DNA from: Chiridota heheva
Lineage: Eukaryota; Echinodermata; Holothuroidea; Apodida; Chiridotidae
NCBI GenBank assembly: GCA_020152595.1
Contig: JAIGNY010004482.1
Location: forward strand, 172,294 to 236,293
DNA length: 64,000 bases
Direction: 5' to 3'
Shown here: positions 9,595 to 64,000 of the stretch, in pieces
Layout: each line of letters begins with the position of its first letter
How positions within the stretch are numbered: the stretch's first letter is position 1
Program-made: the position numbers and the translations under genes
Notes under the pieces: model-generated
Databases searched by the model: none
What the model was told of the DNA's origin: nothing
The model's input: only the letters and a program-made list of their open reading frames with translations

Positions 9595-11376
9595 TGGTGG
9601 CAGCGGTAATGGAACTTTACATACACGTTTTTTATGAAGTGATTTTGGACACCGGACACTTTTCTTGGTGATAAGTTAAGGAAATTAAATGAGACACCAT
9701 CCATTGTCACACATTGATTAGTGGTTCCGCGAAAAAATAATCCTTATTTGTGGAAACGACGTAATCTAAATGTGGAAACAGGAAGTAAACTGGCCAATAA
9801 CATTCACCATCCTAGCATAAGATTATCTTCCCGTGTGTGTCAACCACCAAAAATAACCCTTCAAAACTAATTACCTGCCTGTTCATCTTGTGATAATTAT
9901 GCCACAACAAACAGTGCTTCTGCTGACATGATAACATTCAAAATACCGTTAGTAATCCTGGCCGCTATAAGGACTTATGACAAACTGTTGCCGTTATAAT
10001 CAGTCTAACCACTTGCCAAACTAACCATCTGTATGTGTGCAAGACTTTTGCCTACCCTGTTTATTTTAGAACTGCACATGCCTCACTAAGTCAACAGCGC
10101 CCCCCCCCAACAATTAACCCAACTGAACAATACTGATATTGATAAACTGTGTTCCGAACATTAAGGCTAACTACCAAAGAACTAAAGCTAGCAAAAATCA
10201 AACAATCACATCCTCGAAATATCCAGAAAGGAAATTGGGACGCCATTGACTTGGCGATGAATTCAAACTGTTCAAACAAAAAATGCAGTTGCACTTCATC
10301 AATAATGGGATTACAGATACCGCCAAACAGGTAGTGAAGATAAAAATAGCCTTTGGTAATGAAGGACTACGCAAAATCAATTCATCATCACTATCGACAG
10401 CTGACCAAAACAACCCAGCCATGTTGTGGGAACTTTTCAAAAAACAACTCACAAGTGAACATCAATTTCAGGGTCCACCACCTAGAGTTAATGCAATAAA
10501 AGCAAAAGGGGAGTAAAACAATCGATGAGTTCAGCAACCGATGCCGCCTAAAGGCAACTCAGTGTGATTTCACAACCGAGGAACTCTCAGAAATAATCAT
10601 GGAACTTTTCAAAAAACAACTCACAAGTGAACGTCAATTTCAGGGTCCACCACCTACAGTTAATGCAATAAAAGCAAAAGGAGAGTGAAACAATCGATGA
10701 GTTCAGCAACCAATGTCGCCTAAAGGCAACTCGGTGTGATTTCACAACTGAGGAACTCAGAAATAATCATAGAACTGTTTTCATACCCACACCCTTTGAA
10801 TCATTCCAAAAACACTTGTCAGAAACCGCAAAGGGCCATCCCATAGATAGCGTCCTTAATAAGGGTAGAAAATATGAAGCTATCCTGGCCAGTAAAAAAA
10901 CAATACAATCCTTGAACTCAAACTCTAATAGTAACACCTCAATAGATGCATTGAAATTTACCAAAGGACAGGGGAAGTGTGGCAATTGTGGCCTGTCACA
11001 CCCACCTCGCCAATGCCCTGCATACCCTGACACATGCAAGGCATGCAGCACAAAAGGTCACTGAGCAAAATGCTGCCGCAAGACAAAGAGACGCAAACAG
11101 CCACGAGGACATAAAGACAAACACTCCAAGGGACATAAACGAATGCAGGAAGTACATGAAACAAGAGAATATGATGCATTGTTGTAATGACAGTGGCGAT
11201 GAAACATTCACATTTAACATGATTACTGTTTCAGGATTCAACCTGACAAAACAGCGGGTTGAAGCCTATATCAAACTTGACGTCATGTGCCCAGGAATTC
11301 GTGGCCGCCACAAGCTCCAATTAAAAGTTGACACCGGGGCCACTGCAATCAATTTACTGCTCCCTTCTGACGCATA
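9595..11376 (+). mobile_element. Decayed Ty3/gypsy-like retroelement (gag and protease remnants)
   Basis: It starts with a primer-binding-like TGGTGGCAGCGGTAATGG after a CATCA end, as at an LTR boundary, but no LTR pair could be delimited. Gag-like coding pieces lie at 10283-11064. A double zinc knuckle (CX2CX3HX4C then CX2CX4H) is at about 10977-11064, with a stop codon inside the second knuckle. An aspartic-protease-like VDTGA motif is near 11325-11345, followed by a stop. Reverse transcriptase and integrase are absent. Several stops and a 172-bp duplication show it is inactive. Confidence 0.8.
10431..10772 (+). repeat. 172-bp tandem duplication inside the gag remnant
   Basis: 10431-10602 is repeated at 10603-10772 with scattered substitutions and a 2-base deletion. 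Both copies begin AACTTTTCAAAAAACAACTC. Confidence 0.9.
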
Positions 11377-11379
11377 GGC

Positions 11380-11940
11380 ACATACTAGATACACAAACCC
11401 TAGAGGACTATTAAAGAAACCAAGTAGGGAAAAAAACATGATATCTTATTTTGTTGAGGAGTAATTGTATGTGAAAGATTTCATCAGTGTGTTGAAAAGT
11501 AACATTGCAGTATACAGTGTGATGTTATAGTTGTACTTCCATTGTGATATCATAATTGTATTTGTATAAAAATAAATGTTCTTTATTCTCTTTTTAAGAA
11601 TATCATGTACATGAACTGATGAGCAAAGTATTTTTTGTAAAGTGCATGTTTTATGTAATTTCAATAATGATAAGCAAAATATGTTTCCAATAATTTTGAG
11701 GTAATTCATTTTCAAAAAAATTCAAAATTGCCATGGAAGTGCAGCTATGACATCACACTGTTCAATTACTACACTAGTCACTTTTCAACACACGATGTAG
11801 TCAGTTCCGCAGAGCCCTGTTAATTAGGTCACATGACTGGGTTCTCTTAGGAAGGAATTCGCGTCTAGTGCAGACATTTGATTTTCCACGGAACACTGAC
11901 CACTTGGCAGTGTGACGTAATTTGTGTCGTACAGTCACGT
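11380..11940. other. Spacer without recognised gene
   Basis: AT-rich up to 11720. From 11750 to 11945 it is less AT-rich and contains TGACGTAA and CACGTG near 11911-11940, upstream of the ATG noted at 11962. Confidence 0.35.
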
Positions 11941-11961
11941 GGGATGCATTTCTGTTCAAGA

Positions 11962-11969
11962 TGGCAGGG
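11962..11969 (+). other. Candidate short first coding exon (ATGGCAGG then GTAAGT)
   Basis: CAAG-ATG-GCAGG followed at once by a consensus GTAAGTC donor, downstream of CRE-like and E-box-like motifs. It could be the first exon of a plus-strand gene convergent with the SAMHD1-like gene. A possible acceptor near 12620 would give only a 12-residue reading frame, so support is weak. Confidence 0.2.
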
Positions 11970-11999
11970 TAAGTCACACGTTTAACTTTTTTTTTCTTT

Positions 12000-12870
12000 T
12001 TTAAATTTTCTTCAGCTTTTGCCTCATTTTAGAGAAATTTGATTTCAAAAGTTGGTTCCCAAATTTACAGGGTACAAAAACAAGTCCATAAATGCCGTGT
12101 TTCTGACTCAGCCGACACAAAACATCAAATTTCAACGGTAGATTCGTAAAGATGATACTTGGTGCATTTGATACACACCTAATCAACGATTCTGGCAAGT
12201 GCATCCTAAAATATTCATTATTTGAATTTGGTTGTTCAATTGTTAATGTTGTAATGATTATATTGTGTTACACGAAAATTCTTTCCTATCCGTAAATTCT
12301 TAACTTCTAATTGAATATTTCTAGTATTAAACGGTGGAAACAAAAATGTTTAGACTAAATGTAGTAACGTTAAGCCTAAGTCAAGTTAACTTAGTATTAC
12401 AAAGCTAACCATGTTTAAACAAGGATATCATTTTTGATTGTTTTAAAATTGATTTATTTGAATGTTTATGCTTTCTCATTTTGGTCCTAATTTCTATCAT
12501 GTTATTTCATGGGTTTGATCTGGTGTTCATTTTTTTCATATTTGATCTAGATTCTTTTTTACTGTCTTATTATTTCTGCATTTTTTTGTGTGTCATGGTT
12601 AACTTCCAACTATAGAATATAGGTTCACTTCGAAGTATGGGCATGGCTGCTGACACTGTTGGCAAAGAAGTCACGCTCTTTTGACATTATCATCAGACAT
12701 GAATATGCATCGTTCTTTAATTAAGATTAGGCCTACAATCCCCATGACCAAGCTGCCCAATGGGGATATGCCATAGTTTTGACCTAAAATATGTAAAAAG
12801 TTCTTCCAACGTGAATATGCATTGTTTTTTAATTAAGATATAATGGCTCACAATCCGTGCTGTCCAGCAA
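12000..12870. other. Spacer downstream of the SAMHD1-like gene
   Basis: AT-rich, with a chance minus-strand frame at 12001-12204. It contains two related 30-bp pieces (12699-12727 and 12810-12840, both with GAATATGCAT and TTTAATTAAGAT). No gene seen. Confidence 0.35.
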
Positions 12871-12876
12871 TTTATT
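12871..12876 (-). terminator. Polyadenylation signal AATAAA of the SAMHD1-like gene
   Basis: TTTATT on the plus strand, that is AATAAA on the minus strand, about 92 nt beyond the stop codon. No closer hexamer was seen. A 3' UTR of roughly 110 nt is inferred. Confidence 0.6.
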
Positions 12877-12967
12877 ACTTTCACTGTCTTCTTTCACATA
12901 TATCATATTATCATGAAAAATGACAGGAATACTTGAATATTTGCAGCAGGTAGATGGAAGCCACTGC

Positions 12968-57537
<44,570 letters not shown>

Positions 57538-57539
57538 CT

Positions 57540-58250
57540 GTGGATAAAGAACAAGATATCAAGATATATTTACAACAGCGATTACAGTTTAAAAGAATCA
57601 CATTAAACTTTAATGTGAAATAATTCCAATGATTTAAAATACAGTATTTGATACTACTCTAATTGACAACCCTACTCTAAAGCTTACAGTAGGCCTACTG
57701 TAGGTGCAAATGAGGCAGTAGGCCTAACTTTTAATTTACATTACTGTTCATGTTGAACAGTGATACTGTCCCCACAGAAAAATTAACATTGAGACCAGCT
57801 GGGATGAACTGGTCCCAACTTGAGTGAATATTACCAACTGGGATAAACTGGTCCCAAATGAGATTGAATATATTCCCAATTGGGATTTGGATGAATACTG
57901 CATAACACTCCTGGTGGAGTCAAACATGCAGGATAGGTGTGCGCATGTGAAGTATATTAATCTTGTTGGCTTAGGTGCTTGATGACTATATCTTTAAATT
58001 GCTTTGGTTCATGAATAGTAGTTGCATTATATGGTAGTGAGTTCCGGTCTTTGACAGTTCTGGGTATGAAGCTATACTTGATGCAATCTTCTTTATCTGT
58101 GGTAGTTGATACGAATTGGGATGTTGGTACTGTTACAGACGCTGGATCAGCTGCAGGAGGTCATCAACTGGTAGGACGAATTGACCCTGTCTTGCCTTGG
58201 ATTAGCTATACCCTAACCCTATGCAACCAATTGTAATTTTAAATGGCCTA
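57540..58250. other. Region upstream of visible exon 1
   Basis: It holds the 16-bp perfect palindrome ACAGTAGGCCTACTGT (about 57686-57702) and an array-like ACTGG(G)AT(G/A)AACTGGTCCCAA piece (57795-57895) related to 59990-60050. No convincing coding exon. Confidence 0.4.
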
Positions 58251-58253
58251 GTT

Positions 58254-59200
58254 GAACAGAACACCCCAATTTATGTGTCTCAAAACGATTAAGAATTCAT
58301 TTATGAAAAGGCTCAAAAATGTACTTACTGTTCAACATATTGTTAAAGAATGCTATGAACTTACCTAAATTAACTGAAGTATACTAAAACTATAACCAAA
58401 TAGCATTTTTATCAAAAAGATGTGCAAATATTTTCTCCGTCCAACAGTACTGCTTGTCCACCGTGTATAAAATGATTCACTGTGTATCCGTGTGTGTTCA
58501 TGTACTCGTATCGCACGGGTGTACACAATTAAATGGGAGGGTACAAAAACTTTTCACGGGCGCTTACGCGATGGTCCATTCGCGAAGAGCGCAAATATTC
58601 AAAATTAAGTTGCGTGCAAGATTGATTTACAAATGTATATCTTATAAATTAATTTGTTTGTTACTCCTAAACGACTTTTCCTTTTTCCATGTTGATTTTG
58701 CATAAGAACTAACAACTAAGCTTTAGGAGACCAAATACACTTTACAAAAAGAAATAACACCATACAGCTAGCATCCGAGATACATTAAAATTTGCGGTAT
58801 GCATAGGCTTGGAGCTGAGAACACCTGGTATTTTAAGGTATTTTACAAAAAAGTGTCAATCAGTTGCGAATGCTCTTGTATTTCATTTTGTGCTCGCAAT
58901 TATAGTTGAAAGGGTGCGAATGTTGTTTTGGTTGAACGCAGATAATTTTTTAGGAAAAACTTTTTTATTAAAGAGTGTTAACTTTGTCTTCCGAATGGCC
59001 TAACATAAATTTTCTTTGATAGATTACTAAAGATGGAATCAAAGTATGTATGGTCAAATTTTTAGATGCAAGAAACTTTTTGTATCGCAATTCAAGTTGC
59101 AATAAAATTTTAGTGCAACTTTTTTGGACGTGTATTGTAGCCCATTGACTTTTGCTTCAGTGTGTGGTTTCATTTTTTCAATGCACGTTCAATCATGCCC
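58254..59200 (+). repeat. Unclassified dispersed repeat, copy 2
   Basis: Collinear with 35395-36040 but about 300 bp longer in the middle. See copy 1 for the shared blocks. Confidence 0.7.
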
Positions 59201-59204
59201 TAAT

Positions 59205-59960
59205 CTAGAGGAGTAGCTTACTAAGTGATTATTTGTGCTAGCCTTGGATAGAATGGATAATCTGCTCACACTTCTTCTAGTTATAAGGGGGATCCAACCC
59301 AAGTTCTTAATAATAGCTGATACACTACTGTGTCTGAAATGGTCATTGACGACAAATCTAGCAACCCTGCTTTGGACTTGTTCCATTTTATTTATGAGGA
59401 CTTGAGTGTGGGAATTCCACACTGAAGAAGAGTATTCTAAGAGTGGGCGAACTAAGGTGAGACAGGCATTTTCTTTTTTGTGTTTAGTACAAGAGTAAAG
59501 TTTAATAAATCAGAGGGATCTATTAGCAGATGAGATAATTTGGTTGATGTGCTTGTTCCAAGTTAGGTTGTTTGTAATGTCAATTCCAAGATAAGCATGG
59601 CAATCTGTTGTATCTAGTGTGCAAGATGAATTCACCAAGAGTGTAATCACAGATTTTGGGGTTTTGGAAATTAGTTAAACATATGACAAAACATTTCTTA
59701 GCATTGAAGGGCATTTGCCAGTTGTCTTGCTATTGAGATAAGAGTGTTTAAATCATCTTGGAGGTGGACCTGGTCAAAATCGTTTTGTATTTGTCTGTAG
59801 ACCACACAATCGTCAGCAAAAAGCCTAATCTTTGAATAAATGTTATGGGGCAGGTCATTAATGTAGACTAGAAATAGCAAGGGACAAAGCACTGTACCCT
59901 GAGAAACGCCAGAGACAACATCTGTCCAAGCCATTATCTTACCCCCGACAAGGACTCTCT
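59205..59960 (-). mobile_element. CR1-like LINE fragment with polymerase motif
   Basis: The minus strand encodes DVVSGVSQGTVLCPLLFLVY, then INDLPHN and IRLFADDCVVYRQI, with the catalytic FADD. After a gap it continues to QVLINKMEQVQSRVARFVVN and LGWIPLITRRSVSRLSIL. The order and spacing are those of CR1/Crack-type reverse transcriptase. Internal frameshifts. Confidence 0.88.
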
Positions 59961-60545
59961 ATTTACGGGGCTTGAGGAAACTACTAATCAAAGATGAACT
60001 GGTCCAAACTTGGATTGAAAGTATTTCCATCTTGGACCAGTTTATCCTTGTTGAGATTTTCTGAAATTCTGGTCGGAACAAACTCCCAGTTGAAAAAATC
60101 CCAAATAGAATGTTCTCCTGCGTCATACTAGACCACACTTGAAATTGCAACCATAGGGGTAGTTAAGCTATTGTGGAAAAATCCTAGAATAAATATTACA
60201 CAATAATGACTACTGTGCACTTAGTGAGATAAACACCTCACTCAGTAGGGCACTACTTGCAAGGCAATACTTGCATACTGAGTAAGCCAATGCATAATAC
60301 ACTAGTAACATTGAAAACCACTCGGACAACAAATATGATAATCATGAAACGAAAACCCTTCTCAAAACTGACAAAGGTACTTACGAGCTAAGATTTTGAT
60401 TCATTAGCGTCTTGAAACTTTAAAGTATCTTTCAAACAAAGTTAAAAAAGAAATGATGAATATTTTGTACATAAAAACATCTACATTACAGAAGAAATGA
60501 CATTCCGATTACTTCGCAAATTTTTCACTTTAGGAAATGCGTAGG
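59961..60545. other. Spacer between LINE fragments
   Basis: It contains an inverted pair AACTGGTCCAA / TTGGACCAGTT (59998-60050) and the candidate donor at 60379-60384. No other feature supported. Confidence 0.4.
60385..60411 (-). other. Candidate 5' exon end upstream of the SAMHD1-like gene
   Basis: A strong GTAAGT donor at 60379-60384 follows a short stretch with ATG at its start (MNQNLS, then a split codon). Joined directly to the exon at 57537 this frame hits a stop at once, so it would need another exon between them or be untranslated. It is listed only as the best upstream donor I saw. Confidence 0.15.
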
Positions 60546-60551
60546 CAATTA

Positions 60552-60705
60552 GTTTGTTGAGGACTTAACGGCACCACAACAGCAAGGGTCAAATTGTACC
60601 TGAGAGGTTACATCATTCCAGAGGTAGGAAGAAAAGAAAATAGGAGGCGGGGGGGGGGGAATTAAAAGACACACAGGAACTAAAAGCCAGAAAGTTGGGA
60701 TCAGT
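60552..60705 (-). mobile_element. Jockey/I-like LINE 3' end, copy 4
   Basis: Shares GACTTAACGGCACCACAACA, GGTCAAATTGTACCTGAGAG and AACTAAAAGCCAGAAAGTTG with copy 1 (24886-25075). It is truncated and interrupted by a G-run. Confidence 0.7.
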
Positions 60706-60764
60706 TTTCTTTATTAAACTTGTGCACAAAACTTAAGTAAACGTTTCAATATAGTCATCTCACG

Positions 60765-62945
60765 TAGGCCTCCTGGCCCATAAGGCTGCAGCACACTCTC
60801 TCCACTAGACTGTTATTTGCAACTTGTCTGGCTTCTTTTGAGCTCCATCCCATCACTTTCCTCTCCTTCTCGACTGTCCTTCTCCAGGTCGTTCTAAGAC
60901 AACCAACTTTCCTTCTGGTTTTCACGTCATAGCTGTAACACAGTGATTAATAGTACTCATGCGCATCAAATGACCAATCTACCTCCACCTTCTTCTTTTT
61001 ACTCTGGTGCTGATTTGGTCATGTTTAATGATTCTCATTATTTCATCGTTAGATATTAGATATGGCCATCTTATCTTCAAAATTCTCCTGTAGCATTTGA
61101 ACATAAATGTATCCAGCTTTCTATTATCTGCTACATTAACTCTCCATGTCTCGCAACCATACAAGAGTACAGACATAACAAGAGAGTTAAACAGTCGTAT
61201 TTGTGTATATATTGAGAATGTCCTTGAGTTTCATATCATAAATGCTACTCTTGCTTTAGAGAATCTGTTTTTGATATTTTCCTCGCCACCACCTTGTAAG
61301 CTTACTGTTGCACCAAGGTATCTGAACTTGCTAACTTCATTTAGTTGTTGGTTATCGATATAAACTTTGTTTGCACATTTGCAGTTAACTTTCATGAGCT
61401 CTGTCTTATCCTTATTAATTCTTAGCCCAGTTTGTGCAGCATACTGATTGAGCCTGGTCACTTTGGTTTGCATGTGTTGATATGTAGATGAAAGTAGAGC
61501 AATATCATCAGTAAAACCTAACTCCTAAAGGGTTGAAATGAACTTTCATCAAATTCCATTCCTGTTATCATCAGTCGTTTTCTTCATCACCCACTCTACC
61601 ACCATCAGAAAAAGGAGCCCTGACATTACATCACCTTGCTTTACACCACTTTTGACTTGAAACCATTCAGATTCCACATCATCATTTATAACTGCACATT
61701 CACTGTCTTCATATAACACATCATATATTCAAACATATTATCTTTTGTGGAATACCATAGGCTGCCATTATTTTCCAAGGCTTTCTCTGTGCACTGAGTC
61801 AAACGCCTTCTCGAAGTCAACAAAAGCGATTTATATGGTTGACTGCCATTCAGCGAGCCACCTGTTCTAGAATGTTGCGCAAGATGAAAATTTACTCGGT
61901 GGTACTCCTTCCTCTTCTAAATCCAGCCTGTTCATCTCTCATCATACTGTCAACATGGTTTCTAATTCTGTTGATTAAAACTCTTAGAAATACTTTGCTT
62001 GGTATGAATGTTAAGGTTATTCCGTGCCAGTTATTGCATACAGTAGTATTGCCTTTCTTAAGTACTTTTGTTATCAGTCCTTGCTGCAATGATTTTGGTA
62101 AAACTTCCTTTTCCCATACAATTCTGAACAGCTCTTCAAGCCATAATACTAATGTGCATATATCAGCATTTAACAAATCAGCAGTTACATTATTCTTCCC
62201 TGCAACGTTTTTACTCTTTAGCTTCATCAACGCTTCTTTGATTTCACTTCTTGTAATATAATTGGTACTGATTTTGTCTATTTTAGGGTCACATGTTATG
62301 TTAGGAACTGGAAAAACAGGATCTGGTCTATTCAGTATCTCCTAACAATGCTCTTTCCACCTCTCTCTTTTTTCTTTTTCAAGCGTTAATAGATTCCCAT
62401 CGTTGTCTTTTATAGCGCTCCCGACCTTGGTCTTTTTATTGCAAATTGTTTTGGTTATCTTGTAAAGCCTTCTCATTCTGCCATTACTAGCTGCTTCCTC
62501 TGCAAATGTAGCAAGGTTGTCAACCCACTTTCTATTATCTCTCCTTAAGCTTTTCTTCAAATCTTTGTCTTTTTCAGCATACTTAGCTCTCATAATATTT
62601 TTAATTCTAATTGATTTGGCATTCACAAATTTAAGCTTCAGCTGTTTTCTCTCCACAGCACATTTCCAACTTTCTCTGCTGATCCATGGCTTTTGACCCT
62701 TCTTTTTGTACCCAAGGACATTTTTTAGCAGCCCCATCTTATACCTCTTCAATGTCTGCTACCTACTCTCAACTTCTTCAATGTTATAAGGTACTTTAGT
62801 CTCACCACAGCAGTCTTGTATAACTTCATATCTATTTCGTAGTTTTACCGAAACTCTTCTCTGAATGCTGGTTGCTGTAACTTGATGGTATCATACTTGG
62901 GTGGACATGTCTTTGTTATCAGTTTTCCTTTCAGTTTCATTTAGT
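60765..62945 (-). mobile_element. RTE-like LINE, nearly complete reverse transcriptase, decayed
   Basis: Minus-strand pieces in order: WISRESWKCAVERKQ and KWVDNLATFAEEAA (linker), MMKLKSKNVAGKNNVTADLL, NWHGITLTFIPSKVFLRVLI, DEQAGFRRGRST, FVDFEKAFDSVHR, SGVKQGDVMSGLLF, then GFTDDIALLSS (active site). These are followed by TGLRINKDKTELM, LLYGCETWRV and a GCLRTTWRRTVEKER tail. Stops and frameshifts occur throughout, for example near 61515 and 61830. The endonuclease domain is absent or unrecognisable upstream of 62945. Confidence 0.9.
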
Positions 62946-63165
62946 ATTATTGCATTTATCTATTTATTTTGTATTACGTAAAAGTGTTCTATGACGATAA
63001 AAGACATTGTCAAAAGTTGACCTGCGATTGTCGCGGAAAGGCCTAGTTTTTCTAGCGTGTAATCGAAATTCATCTACGCTTCTATGATAAGCCAATGCAG
63101 CAGTTTCAACGTTATAAGTTATATAGCATTTTCTGACTGTGTATAGCAGCTATAGCGTATACTAC
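62946..63165. other. Short spacer
   Basis: AT-rich; no feature recognised. Confidence 0.3.
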
Positions 63166-63607
63166 TGTAATGTGGTTGCATTACTCACATTAGACTAAAT
63201 TTAGCCCTTATAAATAATTAATGACTTGAAATAACCTTGTCCCCTTGAACTTAGAATATTTTTGGTATTGGTGTGCAACATGCATGACCACAAAGAGTAA
63301 TTAGGAATAGACAGTAGTCTGCCTGTCTCCGCCTGGTCTGGGTTTGTGGGTTGGACATGATAATAGTACTAATTTGTCCCATTAATCATGTTATTCTTTG
63401 TATCATTATATTGTGCATTGATGATAAATAAATGTATAGAACTAGCTGCAATAGAGCAGAATTGGATTAAGATTCAGAGAGGGAGGAAGTCTCAGATCAG
63501 TTAATCATGTAGCTCAAAATATATTGTACTTAATCCCAATATTGCTGTGTTATAGTGTTTTCTTGAGTATGTGTTTGAGACCGCCACAAAGACTCGGCGA
63601 CGCTACA
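63166..63607 (+). mobile_element. Probable 5' LTR of a Ty3/gypsy-like element
   Basis: Begins TGTAATG and ends GCTACA, giving TGTA...TACA inverted ends. AATAAA at 63427-63432 is a likely LTR polyadenylation signal. The sequence right after it, AAGTGGTAGCGGTTAACGG, looks like a primer-binding region of gypsy type. The matching 3' LTR would lie beyond 64000, so the ends are inferred. Confidence 0.6.
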
Positions 63608-64000
63608 AAGTGGTAGCGGTTAACGGTAAAAGAAAATACAATGTGCAGTTCTGTTTTTCTTTTCGTGGGATTTATTTGGTGAGCTCGTTCCAATGATTTT
63701 GATTTGTACATGACTTAGGTTTAAAATCTGTAAGTCCAGTAATTTGATTAAGGTTAAACTTGCTGATTCAGTTATAGTTTTAGTCTATGCAGGAGGTTAG
63801 AGGGATTGTGAGTTATGTCCCTGCGGTTTTCTTTTGCATAAGGTAAATCTTAAATAGCAGGGGAACATCCCAACTTCCCTCTGTGTCAGTAAGTCTTGAT
63901 TAAATTCACTGTGACTTTCAAGATTTTGTGATATATATTTGTATTATTGTTTGATCTAAATTAACTTAAGTTCAAAATACCTAATGATAGTGATCCACAG
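63608..64000 (+). mobile_element. Leader region of the Ty3/gypsy-like element
   Basis: Primer-binding-like start, then no open frame before the window ends. Gag would be expected further right. Confidence 0.45.

Noticed and set aside
60385-60411. Start codon of the SAMHD1-like protein in this segment
   Set aside because: Direct joining to exon 57507-57537 places a stop immediately after the junction in the ATG frame.
60979-62752. Host reverse-transcriptase-like gene
   Set aside because: Domain order is that of an RTE-like LINE and the frame is broken many times.

Overview
The window is eukaryotic genomic DNA: AT-rich, intron-rich and packed with decayed transposons. Its single clear protein-coding gene is an animal gene with long introns. 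The transposon mix (CR1-like, RTE-like, L1/Tx1-like and Jockey/I-like LINEs, Ty3/gypsy remnants, tRNA-derived SINEs, hAT-like and TTAA-bounded MITEs, many minisatellites) fits a marine invertebrate. A deuterostome such as a hemichordate, echinoderm or cephalochordate is my guess; the species cannot be fixed from this sequence.

Main gene. A SAMHD1-type deoxynucleotide triphosphohydrolase lies on the minus strand. Fourteen coding exons run from 57537 down to the stop codon at 12968, about 44.6 kb. All fourteen are bounded by usable GT/AG sites, and all 13 junctions keep the frame. The visible protein is about 569 residues. It holds the complete HD active site, the allosteric-site residues and the long C-terminal lobe. 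The start codon and any SAM domain were not found. The last exon carries a tail unlike the human one.

Left flank (1-12870). Positions 1-3265 hold three diverged tandem copies of an exon-like block, interrupted by a non-autonomous hAT-like transposon (480-1257) with perfect 8-bp target duplications. Positions 4343-7204 contain short plus-strand exon-like segments. Three of them splice together in matching phase, but I do not recognise the protein. A 5'-truncated L1-like LINE inserted at 6029. A broken Ty3/gypsy gag-protease region occupies about 9595-11376.

Introns of the SAMHD1 gene. These carry a 40-bp minisatellite (16348-17358) and a second minisatellite family arranged as inverted arms (19866-21236) that reappears at 29735-30960. 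They also hold a 154-bp satellite (26655-27480), LINE fragments of at least four clades, several TTAA-bounded palindromic elements, and a hAT-like element nested in an RNase H-bearing LINE (53035-55035). A partial, splice-acceptor-bearing copy of exon 8 lies just upstream of the true exon.

Right flank (57540-64000). This holds a second copy of an unclassified repeat found at 35395-36040, a CR1-like LINE, an RTE-like LINE with a decayed reverse transcriptase, and a probable 5' LTR with primer-binding region of a Ty3/gypsy element running off the right end. I found no bacterial-type operon, CRISPR array or rRNA. The most interesting items are the SAMHD1 homologue (an innate-immunity and dNTP-control enzyme in vertebrates), its pseudo-exon, and the unidentified plus-strand exon family at the left.
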